Below, piece by piece: positions 1 through 8,848 of a stretch of DNA of 35,325 nt. Where the stretch lies: the NCBI GenBank assembly GCA_947449735.1, contig CANFTB010000045.1:1-35325 (forward strand), read 5' to 3'. A program made the position numbers and the translations under genes. The notes beneath the pieces were generated by a model. The model worked only from the letters and a program-made list of their open reading frames with translations. It was not told where the DNA came from and did not search any database. The first letter of the stretch is position 1. The number at the start of each line of letters is the position of its first letter. Source of the DNA: Chthoniobacteraceae bacterium (GTDB lineage Bacteria; Verrucomicrobiota; Verrucomicrobiia; Chthoniobacterales; Chthoniobacteraceae).

Positions 1-942
1 GAAGACCGTCGCCTCACTTCCAAGAAAAGCACCTATGGCCGCTAGAAATTTAACGTCCCCGTAGCCCATCACCTCCCTTGGAAGAATCATCCACTGCACC
101 TGTAAGGATATTTCGCGCACCAAATTTAGATCGATCACCGTTTTGCGGGACTCACCTGGTAAACCGATGTGCATATCATTCAGATGCCAAAGGATTTCTG
201 TGTCTTGAAAAGCCGCTCCGTCTATATGGATCGCACTGCCACCCATTCGAATCTCCTCGCTGCCTCGGATAAAATAGTCACCCCAAGAGGTCCTCTCAGT
301 CCCTATGCTGAGCTCTGCTTGGTCACCGCTTCGAATCCACTGCAGTTGGGTTGAGGAAGCGAAGAGTGTCCTCTTTTTCCCGAAAGCGAGACGGCCAAGC
401 TTGGCAACAGCGAACAGCAGACCGTAACCAGTGGCGGCACCACACAGGGAGAGCCCGAGCCCCATTTGAGGAGATGACGCATGGTGCATGGCTGGCAGGA
501 ATAACGAATAGAGCGCACCGGCAATGACTCCACCCCAAGTGACCTCGTTTGGGATGATCAGGTGCTCCATGTCGACAAAAGTGGCCACCACAAGGATTCC
601 AAGCAGCGTGAACAGCGGAAGCAACAGCAGAGGGTCCGACAAAGGCAGGAACGCCGCACACGAACCGAAAAGCACCGCTGTCAGGACCTCAACCAGCAGG
701 TAGCGAGCAGCGATAGCCGCTTTGCAAGCGGAGCACCTCCCGCGAAGGATCATCCACGAGAGGATGGGAATATTCTCCCACCAAGGGATGGTCCGGCGGC
801 AGTGGGGGCAGTAAGACCGTGACGGCGAATGCACCGATAACCCGCGCGGGAGGCGGTAAATACAGACATTCAGAAAAGACCCGATCAGGGATCCGAACAG
901 AGCCGCGGCAGCGGTAACAACAAAGGAAGGGAGAGAAGTCAC
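1..942 (-). CDS. pilD: Prepilin peptidase (A24 family), C-terminus beyond window
   Basis: Membrane aspartyl protease that cuts the leader from type IV prepilins and pseudopilins and N-methylates the new N-terminus. The frame is open over 314 codons from GTG 942 to the window edge, so the C-terminus is missing. The N-terminus has a membrane segment with GSFLNVCIYRLP, then the four zinc cysteines CPHC (45-48) and CSAC (70-73). The first catalytic Asp is D124 in VDMEHLIIPNE and the second is D296 in GYGDVKFL. Family members usually separate the two by about 65 residues; here it is 172, owing to a soluble insert of about 100 residues (roughly 190-290). No ATG lies in this frame after the upstream stop; GTG 942 is chosen, with TTG 957 as the alternative. 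It is transcribed away from the pilin operon starting at 1247 and should process the prepilins encoded in this window. Confidence 0.93.
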   Translation of the reverse strand, partial: MTSLPSFVVTAAAALFGSLIGSFLNVCIYRLPRGLSVHSPSRSYCPHCRRTIPWWENIPILSWMILRGRCSACKAAIAARYLLVEVLTAVLFGSCAAFLPLSDPLLLLPLFTLLGILVVATFVDMEHLIIPNEVTWGGVIAGALYSLFLPAMHHASSPQMGLGLSLCGAATGYGLLFAVAKLGRLAFGKKRTLFASSTQLQWIRSGDQAELSIGTERTSWGDYFIRGSEEIRMGGSAIHIDGAAFQDTEILWHLNDMHIGLPGESRKTVIDLNLVREISLQVQWMILPREVMGYGDVKFLAAIGAFLGSEATVF

Positions 943-1089
943 GCGGTTTATGACCAATGGACGGAAGCGGCGCTTCCAAACGGATGTATTCGAGAGTTTG
1001 AGCGATTATCAGGGCGCTTCTTAACGAAGCCCCCACTATTCAGGCCGAGGGCGATAAACCCAACACCATCAGCCCCTGTTACTTTGCGA

Positions 1090-1158
1090 GCAGGCTTACC
1101 CTGCGGCAGGGAGGGCCTAAAACCGTTGAGATCCTGCCACCGCAGCATCCTCTGTGGC
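1090..1158 (+). promoter_or_regulatory. Three consecutive hairpins in the leader of the pilin operon (candidate structured RNA)
   Basis: The 943-1246 gap separates divergent genes and should hold both promoters. I could not settle on convincing -35/-10 boxes. It does contain three adjacent stem-loops on the plus strand: GCAGG/CCTGC (1090-1094 with 1100-1104), GGCAGG/CCTGCC (1105-1110 with 1133-1138) and CCGCAG/CTGTGG with one G-U pair (1140-1145 with 1152-1157). They end about 90 bases before the ATG of the first gene. The array could be a 5' leader structure or an attenuator. I found no match to a named riboswitch. Confidence 0.3.
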
Positions 1159-1246
1159 AATATTATTACAGAAACAGCTCGCTTTTTGACCGCCCTCGTC
1201 CCAGTGTTCTGTTCCACAACCCCAAACCTTAGCCCCCTTCGAAGCC

Positions 1247-1858
1247 ATGAAAACTCTCTCATGCTCGGTGCGGTTGGTGGCCCGTCTGGCACCCTGTCTA
1301 ATCTTCGGTCCAGCATGTCTCCTACACGCAGACATTGCGTTAAATGCCCCGGGTGTGCCCGTCGGCAGCCAGTCTGCAAACATGGTCCCATTTCGGACGA
1401 CACTGACCCTTCCCAGCTGCTACCGGTTTATCTTCTCCGGCACCGAAGCGAGAGGCACCACCACAGGAGCGCCTGGATCTTCCGGTACACAGGGCAATGG
1501 GGGCCTTGTCCTGTTCAAAGCATTCGTCTCAGCATCTCATTCCTGCACGCCCACTACAGGCGCCGTCCAGTTGACGTTCAATAACATCCAGACCTTCAAC
1601 GTCAGCCCTTTAAAAACCATTACCCTCACGCCTTCGGCGGCATTTGTGAGCACCGCCACCCCTATCAATGTGGATCTCGTCTGGCAGGGGGAAGGAAACG
1701 GTAAAAAGCCAACGGGGTTTTTCAATATTCTTGGCGAACATCAAAAAGACCCCCCGATCCCAACTGGCAGCCTGACCTTTCCCAACGGTGTCTGGGAGCT
1801 GCGATCCACAAGATCAAACCCCACCCCATCCGGCACTGCACTCATCCTCCGGCAGTGA
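1247..1858 (+). CDS. Exported protein of unknown family, first gene of the minor-pilin operon
   Basis: A 203-residue protein that I do not recognise. It starts with a signal peptide (MKTLSC, a hydrophobic stretch to about residue 28, cleavage probably near LLHADIA). The mature part is rich in Ser, Thr, Gly and Pro, has two cysteines (SCYRF and HSCTP) and little charge, as in beta-rich secreted or surface proteins. A few conserved-looking blocks include TFNNIQTF and VDLVWQGEG. It opens a plus-strand run of exported proteins, prepilin-like proteins and a PilT-like ATPase, so a role in pilus-tip structure or pilus-dependent export is likely but is inferred from position only. Confidence 0.75.
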   Translation: MKTLSCSVRLVARLAPCLIFGPACLLHADIALNAPGVPVGSQSANMVPFRTTLTLPSCYRFIFSGTEARGTTTGAPGSSGTQGNGGLVLFKAFVSASHSCTPTTGAVQLTFNNIQTFNVSPLKTITLTPSAAFVSTATPINVDLVWQGEGNGKKPTGFFNILGEHQKDPPIPTGSLTFPNGVWELRSTRSNPTPSGTALILRQ

Positions 1859-2024
1859 GGGACCGCGAAAGTCAGTTCAGCGCTTCAATCAAGCCCCCGG
1901 CGAAACACGGCCTCCGTGCAGCAGCGTCAGCTCCATCCTGCGCTCTGCCCTTACCAAGCGGAATATCCCTCTCAAACCGTTTTCCATTTCCTCCCCTGTC
2001 CAACGCCCCTTCCCTCTCAGGCTT

Positions 2025-2654
2025 ATGAGAACACCAATCTCCCGCTCCAATCGCTTACCTATCGCGTACTCGGTAATCCTCTCTCTCCTACCCTGCGGCG
2101 CATCCACGCAAAACACACTCGCAGCCCCACCTCAGCAGACGGCCCTGAATCCTGCAACCGCCGCCAGAATTCACCAATCTGCGACCCACGATGTCATTGA
2201 TGAGCAGACCCTCCGGGCCCGTGCGACAGAGGCAAACCACAGGGAGGCGAGCCGCGCCGCTCAAACCATCCCAGTGACTGCCGCGCCTCCATCGACTCAA
2301 AGCTCGTTGCTAACCTCCTCCATTCTCATTTCCGACGGTGAAAGTTTTACCATTCTACCGCTTGGCTCCGTGCTGCACCTGCCGGTGAGCTTGCGGCCCC
2401 ACATCATTACTAGACCAACCGGTGACGTTCTAATGTGGCCGGATTTTCTGCAAAAGAATCCCGCGTTGATCACCGTCAAAGAAGTGCCTCTTCCCATGTC
2501 CCGTGGCGAAATCAAACCCACGGCAGCGATGCTAAGTGAGATGTCGAATGAAAGCAGAATCGTCGTCGCAGTTTACCGAGGTTGTCCCATCACCATCTTG
2601 GAACCGGCCAGATCAGACGAACCCCCAACCTTAAAGGCGACGAACCGCCGCTGA
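2025..2654 (+). CDS. Exported protein of unknown family
   Basis: A 209-residue protein without a recognised family. The frame is open back to 1788, but that part would overlap the previous gene and reads as low-quality coding sequence. The ATG at 2025 gives a clear signal peptide (MRTPISRSN, hydrophobic IAYSVILSLLPCG, then STQNTLAAPP) and is preferred. The first half of the mature protein is rich in Ala, Thr and Gln; the second half (from about residue 100) looks folded, with SILISDGESFTILPLGSVLH and a C-terminal VYRGCPITILEP. It ends 13 bases before the next gene, so the two are probably co-transcribed. By position it belongs to the pilus operon. Confidence 0.6.
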   Translation: MRTPISRSNRLPIAYSVILSLLPCGASTQNTLAAPPQQTALNPATAARIHQSATHDVIDEQTLRARATEANHREASRAAQTIPVTAAPPSTQSSLLTSSILISDGESFTILPLGSVLHLPVSLRPHIITRPTGDVLMWPDFLQKNPALITVKEVPLPMSRGEIKPTAAMLSEMSNESRIVVAVYRGCPITILEPARSDEPPTLKATNRR

Positions 2655-2667
2655 ACCCATTCGCGCC

Positions 2668-3756
2668 ATGAAAAAGGTCCTCATCAAGGTTTGCCTCATT
2701 CACCTCGGCGCCCTGTCTCTTTGCGCCGTTACCACCGACTCGTTTGTGCGACAAACAGACTTGAAAACAGGTCAGGCCTACGACGTGCCTTACATCACCC
2801 CCGGCGGCCCATACACGTCGCCCCTCCCAGTGAGTGAAGATGGCGCCAAGTTCGAGCTTTTCGCGCGCGGCACGGCCTGGGACACGAACATCTACCTGCT
2901 GGATACCAAGCTCATCTATGCCTACGGACCAGTGGCGAGCATCGCAATCGCTACAGAGGACCCCTATGTATTCGGCGATCCGGCAAGCGCGACTTACGTC
3001 AAGCGTACCCGGGCGGACCGCCCCTTCACCGTCACGTCGAGCGTCTTGGGATTGGTCTCATCCAGGGAGGCAAGCTCAGCCGAGACATCCGTCTACTACG
3101 CAGTCCAAGGAACAAACTACGAACCCACCACTTATTCATCGCTGAATAGAACAAGCTACCTCGTTCACTCGTACAACCTCGGCAACGGCGAACTTAAGTG
3201 GGGACCCGTCTATCACGAACTCACGTCCCCGACGCTCATGAGCGGATGCGGGCAACAAACCTACACCTGCGTCCGGTACGCAGCCGACCATGTACCAGAC
3301 ACCGTCATCGCGCAGCCCAGTGTGCAAGTCTGGCCGGTCGCCACAGCCACTATCGACAAAATCAAAGGGGGCCAGGTGTTTATCGACCGCATCCCGACGA
3401 TCACCTTCTCGATGGCTCATCTCTACCCAGACTCCCGCACCTATGCCCAGATCTACCCCGGTCCAGCAGTACTTGGCAAAGCCGGCACCTTGATCACAGG
3501 AACGGAGCGCCGCTACGGCTCCTGCTACAATCCCGATCAAGGCGTCAGCCCCACCAACGTTCCGCAAGACGTTCAGATCGCCATCGACAACATCTCAGCA
3601 TACGCATCCGAAGACGGTATCTATACTTTAGAGGTCATCACGGAGACACCCTTCTTCAATCGGACGGGCGAACGACTGCTGAACATCACCTTTGAGGTCG
3701 ACCGCGTGATCTCCTCCCGCGGGGCGCTCAGCACCGGTGAAAAACCAGGCCAATAA
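2668..3756 (+). CDS. Exported protein of unknown family, pilus operon
   Basis: A 362-residue protein with a short signal peptide (MKKVLIKVCLIHLGALSLCAVTT). The mature protein is rich in Tyr, Thr and Ser and evenly hydrophilic, as in extracellular beta-proteins. A paired cysteine segment (SGCGQQTYTC, about residue 192) and a later single Cys (GSCYNP) could form disulphides. I do not recognise a domain. Its 3' end overlaps the next gene, a prepilin-like protein, by 20 bases, which argues for translational coupling. A tip or adhesin role is a guess from context. Confidence 0.75.
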   Translation: MKKVLIKVCLIHLGALSLCAVTTDSFVRQTDLKTGQAYDVPYITPGGPYTSPLPVSEDGAKFELFARGTAWDTNIYLLDTKLIYAYGPVASIAIATEDPYVFGDPASATYVKRTRADRPFTVTSSVLGLVSSREASSAETSVYYAVQGTNYEPTTYSSLNRTSYLVHSYNLGNGELKWGPVYHELTSPTLMSGCGQQTYTCVRYAADHVPDTVIAQPSVQVWPVATATIDKIKGGQVFIDRIPTITFSMAHLYPDSRTYAQIYPGPAVLGKAGTLITGTERRYGSCYNPDQGVSPTNVPQDVQIAIDNISAYASEDGIYTLEVITETPFFNRTGERLLNITFEVDRVISSRGALSTGEKPGQ

Positions 3757-4252
3757 CCTCCACGCACTACACGGAATGGCGCCTGCCTCTCACTTCGGTT
3801 TGAAGGAATCCGACCAAGAATCGGGCTTTTTGCTGATGGAGGTGACCGTGGCTCTCAGCCTGGTCGTGTTCCTTTCGCTGCTCGTCATGAAGGGCTCTCT
3901 GCTTGCCGTATCGGGAAACCAATGGGCTGTGATGCAAACACTCTCTGACGCTTACCTTACAAAGGAGACGGCGCTCTCCAACAGAGTCCCCATGAATGAA
4001 CTCATTGCGTCCCCCTCCGCATGGCCCGACAAGGCCTCCGACAACCCGCCCTACACGATTCAGACGGTGAACCTAGGTGTACTTCCCGGTGGAAGAGCCG
4101 TGCAGGCGCAACTCACTCGCTTCCGAACGAACGAAACACCGGCAAACAGCCCTGACGTCACACTCGTGGTCTGGCGACTATACTCGGTGCTCACCTACAA
4201 AGCCGGAGAAGAGCCATATGTGAAGACGAGAACCTCGTTGCGCAGCCAATGA
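3737..4252 (+). CDS. Prepilin-like minor pilin (PilV/GspI type)
   Basis: A 171-residue protein with a type III signal sequence: a long leader of about 29 residues ending in ESG, then FLLMEVTVALSLVVFLSLLV. G/F is the prepilin peptidase cut site and the Glu at mature position 5 is the conserved pilin Glu, followed by the hydrophobic assembly helix. The remaining roughly 120 residues form a soluble head ending in YVKTRTSLRSQ. It overlaps the preceding exported protein by 20 bases and the next pilin-like gene by 4 (ATGA). A minor pilin or pseudopilin that primes or caps a filament is the natural reading; assignment to PilV or GspI is by gene order and size only. Confidence 0.82.
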   Translation: MKNQANNLHALHGMAPASHFGLKESDQESGFLLMEVTVALSLVVFLSLLVMKGSLLAVSGNQWAVMQTLSDAYLTKETALSNRVPMNELIASPSAWPDKASDNPPYTIQTVNLGVLPGGRAVQAQLTRFRTNETPANSPDVTLVVWRLYSVLTYKAGEEPYVKTRTSLRSQ

Positions 4253-4782
4253 ATCCAGCCTCCAAGCAGGAACGCGCCCACAATCTATCGGGTTTTACCT
4301 TGATGGAAATGTCTGCTGCCATGGCGGTTCTGGTGGGCCTTTCGAGCGCGCTGGTCGTCATGATGCAACAGCACGTCACTTTCCTACGTCTGTGCCGGCA
4401 ACAAGTCTTTCTGACCTCGGAAGCCCCTACGATTGGGAATCTACTCAATCGCATTTTAAACAGCGCGGATCATTACTTCGTCTATCCGAGTAAAGAAGAG
4501 GCGCTCGGAAACGGTCTGCCCACCCTGGCGCGGGGCAGCGCTGTGAAACTCTTTTTCAAGACCGCCAGTCAAACTACCGAATGCAGGGTGCTCAGCGTGG
4601 AACCGATTTCCACGGGAGCTGCATTACGTTTCTACACACCGGTCTCGAACACCCTGCAAAGCTCATGGACAGTCACGAGTAAGATTCGCTCGGCAAGCTT
4701 TCTGTGCGAAGAGGGTATTTTGAGCGTGAGCCTCGTCGGACCAAACAATGAAGCGGTCACCTACTACGGGGGCGCTCGATGA
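4249..4782 (+). CDS. Prepilin-like minor pilin (PilW/GspJ type)
   Basis: A 177-residue protein with a 15-residue leader ending in LSG followed by FTLMEMSAAMAVLVGLSSAL, the standard prepilin peptidase site with Glu at mature position 5 and an N-terminal hydrophobic helix. The head has two cysteines (TECRVL and FLCEEG) and ends in VTYYGGAR. Its start overlaps the preceding stop as ATGA, and its own stop overlaps the next start the same way, so the three pilin-like genes are translationally coupled. It would be inserted into the inner membrane, processed by the peptidase at the left edge and assembled by the PilB/PilC machine. Confidence 0.85.
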   Translation: MNPASKQERAHNLSGFTLMEMSAAMAVLVGLSSALVVMMQQHVTFLRLCRQQVFLTSEAPTIGNLLNRILNSADHYFVYPSKEEALGNGLPTLARGSAVKLFFKTASQTTECRVLSVEPISTGAALRFYTPVSNTLQSSWTVTSKIRSASFLCEEGILSVSLVGPNNEAVTYYGGAR

Positions 4783-6740
4783 TCACGCGACACCAATCCG
4801 GATTTGCAGCCCTGCCGGTGGTCTCAGCCATTGGCCTCATTTTCACAGCAACGCTTCTTCTGCTGCTCAAAGGAAGCCTGCTGAACCAGGATCAAATCGC
4901 AAAAACACAACTCCGCACAGACTATCAACAGCGGGAGGAGTCTCTTATGCGGGCTCTGGCAGCAGTCTTTCCCCAGGCAGCCATCGATTGCATGAAGCAG
5001 AATTACGCCGCCTCCGATGGCTATTCGTGGAGTGCCGTCTTTGCGAAGGCGCAAACCATGGCAGCGGTCTCCACTGCCCTTCCGGCAGAGATCAAGACCG
5101 CCGTCGGTATCTCACCGTCACGTAGTGCAAACTCCGCCGACGCCGGTGTGGCCATCGTTGAAACGTGGATCACCTCCCTTAGCGGCATCGTGGGTTCGGT
5201 CACTCCCGGAACCACCGATTACAGCGACATCTTCAATGATCCGAGATTCAAGGGAAAGACTCCGCCGCTATTAGCCTGCTCTGAGGCACTTCAAGAGGCC
5301 GACGCTCTGCGTCCTGTGGTCTCGAGATCGAAAACCTACTCCGCTCAGTCCCCCAGCCTCCTGGCCGACGCGGTCAGGTATCCCCTTTATAATTACATTC
5401 CGTATCCCAACATTCGCTTCGGTTACGCGCAGCCGGGATCTCCGATTGTCGCAAAACGCAACTGGTGGGCTTTCTCCGTTACCTTTGGCACCCGTCCAAC
5501 CGGCTCTAAACCCGGCATCAAACTCCTCACCAAGCACTACATCCTCTCCCTTTATGAGATCCCCTCCCAGCTTCCCATAGAGGCATCCACCTTTGCAGCG
5601 ATCGGCACGCATCAAAATGGCTTAACTTGGAACCCCGAAATGATCTCCATCACTGGTGGGGTTTACGCGGACCAGGTCTCACTCGCCGACACCCACGGGG
5701 CATCAAGAGTGAGCGGAAAACGATCCATCCAACTAGCCGCCCCGGTGAGCCTCACCGGCACAACCGTGGGAAACGACTTCGACAAGGCCGGCGTCCGTGA
5801 AGCCATCCAAGTTCAAACCAATTCCGACATCCTTCCCGTCACCCTAAGCGCAAACACGGGGCGCCTCAATTTCCAGCCCATACAGCGTGGAATGGAGTTC
5901 CTGAAGCGGACCTCGGACGCTCCATCATCAAACGCGTGGGAGACCTACAGCAATGGGGCCGAGCGCTGTACCGTCACAGTCACCGCAACTTCGATGGTCA
6001 GCCAAGTGGACCAAACCCCCACCACGATTCGTGTCAGTTTTCGCACGGCCTCCGGCTCCCTGAAGGAGGTCATCCTCCAAAGGGGATCTACATGGCCCAC
6101 TCTTCTGCAACCGGGCGGGGCGATTCTCCCATTTCAGACTGAACTGACAGACTCGAACCATTCCTGCCTCACCTTCTACCCGACGCTGCTGGACGCCTGG
6201 CTCCAATCCCTCGGCGGCGCATCGCTCGCAACTAACAATGCCATTCACTTCCGAACGGATCCCGCGGCGGACACGCTCACCATCCTTCCACTGACGGACC
6301 CTCCGCTACCCGACCACATGGCAGTTATCATCCGCAAAGGACAAGACCTCACGCCGTACTCAACAGGGCTGTCTGTAGTCACACCACACCGCATCTACGT
6401 CGGTGACGATCTGAACGTGACACCGGCCGCAGCGGCACCCGCCGGAGCCGCACTCGCCGCGGGCAGTGTCTACTATCCGCCACTTTCGATCTTTGCAGCG
6501 GAGATCCGCATCGGGACGACGTCTGCGATCCGTCCCTTTGATTTGCACGGCCAAATCAGCACCCTCACGCAAGGCGGAACAGGCACGTGGAGGCCGATGG
6601 ACCTTAAGTCGGGCAGCGACGATGCCACCCATACAGATACCATCGCGGCAGATCTCAGACCGCTCAACAGTCCGGCGGAACTTCCTCCCGTTCACCAAAT
6701 GAACTGGCTCATTGTCATCGAAGAAATGGCCCACAACTGA
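4779..6740 (+). CDS. Large minor-pilin-like protein (PilX/GspK position)
   Basis: At 653 residues this is far longer than a normal pilin. It begins MITRHQSG then FAALPVVSAIGLIF and a hydrophobic stretch to about residue 32, so it looks like a prepilin with a 7-8 residue leader but lacks the Glu at mature position 5 (Pro or Val there). Lack of Glu5 is also typical of GspK, which sits at the pseudopilus tip. The following 600 residues are a Ser/Thr/Pro-rich, probably beta-rich exported domain without a family that I recognise. It is the third in an ATGA-coupled set of pilin-like genes. A large tip protein displayed on a short pilus or pseudopilus is plausible. Confidence 0.75.
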   Translation: MITRHQSGFAALPVVSAIGLIFTATLLLLLKGSLLNQDQIAKTQLRTDYQQREESLMRALAAVFPQAAIDCMKQNYAASDGYSWSAVFAKAQTMAAVSTALPAEIKTAVGISPSRSANSADAGVAIVETWITSLSGIVGSVTPGTTDYSDIFNDPRFKGKTPPLLACSEALQEADALRPVVSRSKTYSAQSPSLLADAVRYPLYNYIPYPNIRFGYAQPGSPIVAKRNWWAFSVTFGTRPTGSKPGIKLLTKHYILSLYEIPSQLPIEASTFAAIGTHQNGLTWNPEMISITGGVYADQVSLADTHGASRVSGKRSIQLAAPVSLTGTTVGNDFDKAGVREAIQVQTNSDILPVTLSANTGRLNFQPIQRGMEFLKRTSDAPSSNAWETYSNGAERCTVTVTATSMVSQVDQTPTTIRVSFRTASGSLKEVILQRGSTWPTLLQPGGAILPFQTELTDSNHSCLTFYPTLLDAWLQSLGGASLATNNAIHFRTDPAADTLTILPLTDPPLPDHMAVIIRKGQDLTPYSTGLSVVTPHRIYVGDDLNVTPAAAAPAGAALAAGSVYYPPLSIFAAEIRIGTTSAIRPFDLHGQISTLTQGGTGTWRPMDLKSGSDDATHTDTIAADLRPLNSPAELPPVHQMNWLIVIEEMAHN

Positions 6741-6751
6741 AAGCCATTGCC

Positions 6752-7918
6752 ATGCAACCACCACACCCATCGGTCACTGCCAAACCAAATTTGTTTGGCG
6801 AACTGGCGCACATGTACGCGGGCCGAGAGATCTCAGACGTACAACTTCGCTCAAACGCGCTCATCTGCGTTCACACCAATCGCGGCCTTGAGATGCCCGA
6901 ACCATTCGGACTGCAAACACCCGAGGCTGTCCGCTCGCTGGCTGAGACGCTCTACACCCAAAGGGCCGTGGATGTCTGGGAGAAAAATGACGCGCTATCC
7001 GGCGCAGATAAAATGTGGGAAATCCTACAAGCTAAACGCGTCCTCGATATGAGCTGCGAGGCAGGCACGCTAGGGGCGCCGGTCCGCATGCGCGTTCAAC
7101 TTCATCTCAGTGAAAACGGCCTCGGGCTCACATGCCGTTGGTTAAGAGGCAGCATCACCCCGTTGGAGACCCTGGGCATTGATTCCGGCGTTACCGACAG
7201 CCTTAAAAACCTGATGAACCGGCGTTTCGGATTCGGTCTCGTAACAGGTCCCACGGGCTCAGGAAAATCAACCACACTCGCCGCGATCCTTGATTGGGTT
7301 CGCCGGCACATGCAAAAGCATATCGTCACCATAGAGGATCCGATCGAGTACCGGTATGCCTCGACCATGGATGACCCGAACAAGCCCGGAGCCGTGATTC
7401 CCGCTCCATCACTTGTGACTCAGCAGGAAGTCGGACGTCATACACTCAGCTACCAGACCGGGCTTAAGGAGGTCCTTCGCAAAACCCCAAATGTGATCCT
7501 GATCGGAGAGATACGAGACAGGCTAACCATGGAGACATGCATCGAAGCCGCGCAGACGGGCCATTTCGTGCTATCGACCCTGCACACTCGTGGCGCGATC
7601 AAAACGGTCGACCGCATCCTTGAGTTTTTCCCAAAGGAGCAGCAACCGGGTATTCTGGCACGTCTGAGTGAGACTCTGACATTCGTCTTGTCGCAGGGGT
7701 TGATTACAGGCTTCAACGGCCGGGTTCTGGTCACTGAATACATCCAAAATACCAGCGATGCCGTCAGCGCGGGAATTCGTGCTTATGACGGAGGCGCCAC
7801 CTCTCTTGCGGATGCTCTCCGTTACAGGGGAAACCTGCGCTGGGACGACTCTCTCCTACAGCTGTACCGGGCTGGCAAAATCCCAGAGGACGTATTCAAA
7901 GCCAACGCAATGTCCTGA
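6752..7918 (+). CDS. pilT: PilT-like pilus retraction ATPase
   Basis: A 388-residue hexameric secretion ATPase of the PilT/PilU group, cytoplasmic, which would power pilus retraction. Visible motifs: Walker A GPTGSGKST (166-174), Asp box VTIEDPIEY (192-200), Walker B VILIGEIRD (248-256) and His box HFVLSTLHT (271-279). The N-terminal PAS-like domain of the family precedes them. Between the Asp box and QEVGRHTLSY there are about 15 extra residues compared with typical PilT, including MDDPNKPGAVIPAP. It lacks the tetracysteine domain of PilB/GspE and is the right length for PilT (about 345-390). It follows the large pilin-like gene by 11 bases and closes the plus-strand operon. I cannot separate PilT from PilU. 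Confidence 0.9.
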   Translation: MQPPHPSVTAKPNLFGELAHMYAGREISDVQLRSNALICVHTNRGLEMPEPFGLQTPEAVRSLAETLYTQRAVDVWEKNDALSGADKMWEILQAKRVLDMSCEAGTLGAPVRMRVQLHLSENGLGLTCRWLRGSITPLETLGIDSGVTDSLKNLMNRRFGFGLVTGPTGSGKSTTLAAILDWVRRHMQKHIVTIEDPIEYRYASTMDDPNKPGAVIPAPSLVTQQEVGRHTLSYQTGLKEVLRKTPNVILIGEIRDRLTMETCIEAAQTGHFVLSTLHTRGAIKTVDRILEFFPKEQQPGILARLSETLTFVLSQGLITGFNGRVLVTEYIQNTSDAVSAGIRAYDGGATSLADALRYRGNLRWDDSLLQLYRAGKIPEDVFKANAMS

Positions 7919-8008
7919 GGTAGGTCTGCGGCGAAATGCCGCGCGGAAGGAAACGGCGCTGATCGCAAATCCAGAGGCCTGGTCCGTCCCCTGGACGCCT
8001 CGCACCGC

Positions 8009-8848
8009 CTACCCCTTGAGGATGCCAGTGCTCACCAGCCTTCGCTTGATAGTACCGGCGAGCCTCTCCACCAAAACGGCGTAGGAGCCAATCTCCCCGC
8101 GTCGTATCTGCGGAATCTCTTCCCACCATCCTTCGGCCGCAGCCTGCCCCCTCAATAAAGCATAGCGTTTGAGACACTCCGACAGGAGCGCCCAATGTCC
8201 GAGGACGACGTCGCCCGCGACTCCGCTTCCTGCCACCATATCGTTGTTTAACAAATTGATGGCCGCTCCCGCCCCGGTCAGAGCGGCGGACATACCCCCT
8301 TGATCTGACAAGGCGTGCTCAATCGTCTGCGCCGCCAACTGCTCGGCCCTGATCCGGCCAGTCTCAGGGTTCTCGGCAGAAGACATGACCGCATAGTGTG
8401 ATATTTCGTACAGCGCCGCATCGCCCGGATCGAGCCAGTACGCAGCCCGCAGCTGCGCGTTGGCGGCAGCGTCGAGATAACGCTTATGGGGCCTAGAAAT
8501 GGGCATCTTAGACGTTGGCAACATTCTCTGCTCCTCGAGCGCAGAAAGCCGGCTGACCGCCTTGTTTAACCAGGCTAGGTTGACCGCACCGGCTTCCTCT
8601 CGGATGGCAGTATTAGGCGCGTTCTGGTGCTGCGCGTGCTGTCCGCTCTGCCCTGCATGCCAATAGTCATGCATCGACCTCTTCATTAGGCCGGCAACAA
8701 GCGCTCCGTACGGACTCCGTTTGACAGCCAGAGGGTTCTTGAAGGCCATTTCCTCGTGGCTTTTGAGACACAGTACACTCCCAGCTCCCGCCAGCACCCA
8801 CAAGACTGAGGCAGCTGCAAGCCCTAGGAACGGATACGAATAAGACAT
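8009..8848 (-). CDS. Membrane-anchored protein of unknown family, end of pilus operon
   Basis: A 279-residue protein with an N-terminal membrane anchor (FLGLAAASVLWVLAGAGSV, residues 7-25) and a long, mostly helical soluble part. It contains a Gln/His-rich stretch (GQSGQHAQHQN) and several Ala-rich helices with conserved-looking Trp and Tyr (AYWLDPGDAALYEISHYA), which recalls alpha-solenoid repeats without clear TPR spacing. Its ATG overlaps the end of the ABC permease gene by 25 bases, so it is probably the last gene of the minus-strand operon and may work with the transporter. It converges on the PilT-like gene with a 90-base gap that holds a small GCGGC/GCCGC hairpin (about 7931-7946). Confidence 0.72.
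   Translation of the reverse strand: MSYSYPFLGLAAASVLWVLAGAGSVLCLKSHEEMAFKNPLAVKRSPYGALVAGLMKRSMHDYWHAGQSGQHAQHQNAPNTAIREEAGAVNLAWLNKAVSRLSALEEQRMLPTSKMPISRPHKRYLDAAANAQLRAAYWLDPGDAALYEISHYAVMSSAENPETGRIRAEQLAAQTIEHALSDQGGMSAALTGAGAAINLLNNDMVAGSGVAGDVVLGHWALLSECLKRYALLRGQAAAEGWWEEIPQIRRGEIGSYAVLVERLAGTIKRRLVSTGILKG

Noticed and set aside
1084..1131. GGGCCTAAAACC recalls part of the c-di-GMP-I riboswitch.
   Set aside because: The upstream GCAAAGCC-type half and the tetraloop/receptor are missing.
1788..2024. Upstream extension of the exported protein at 2025.
   Set aside because: Overlaps the previous gene by 70 bases and lacks a signal peptide at the first ATG; ATG 2025 has a clear one.
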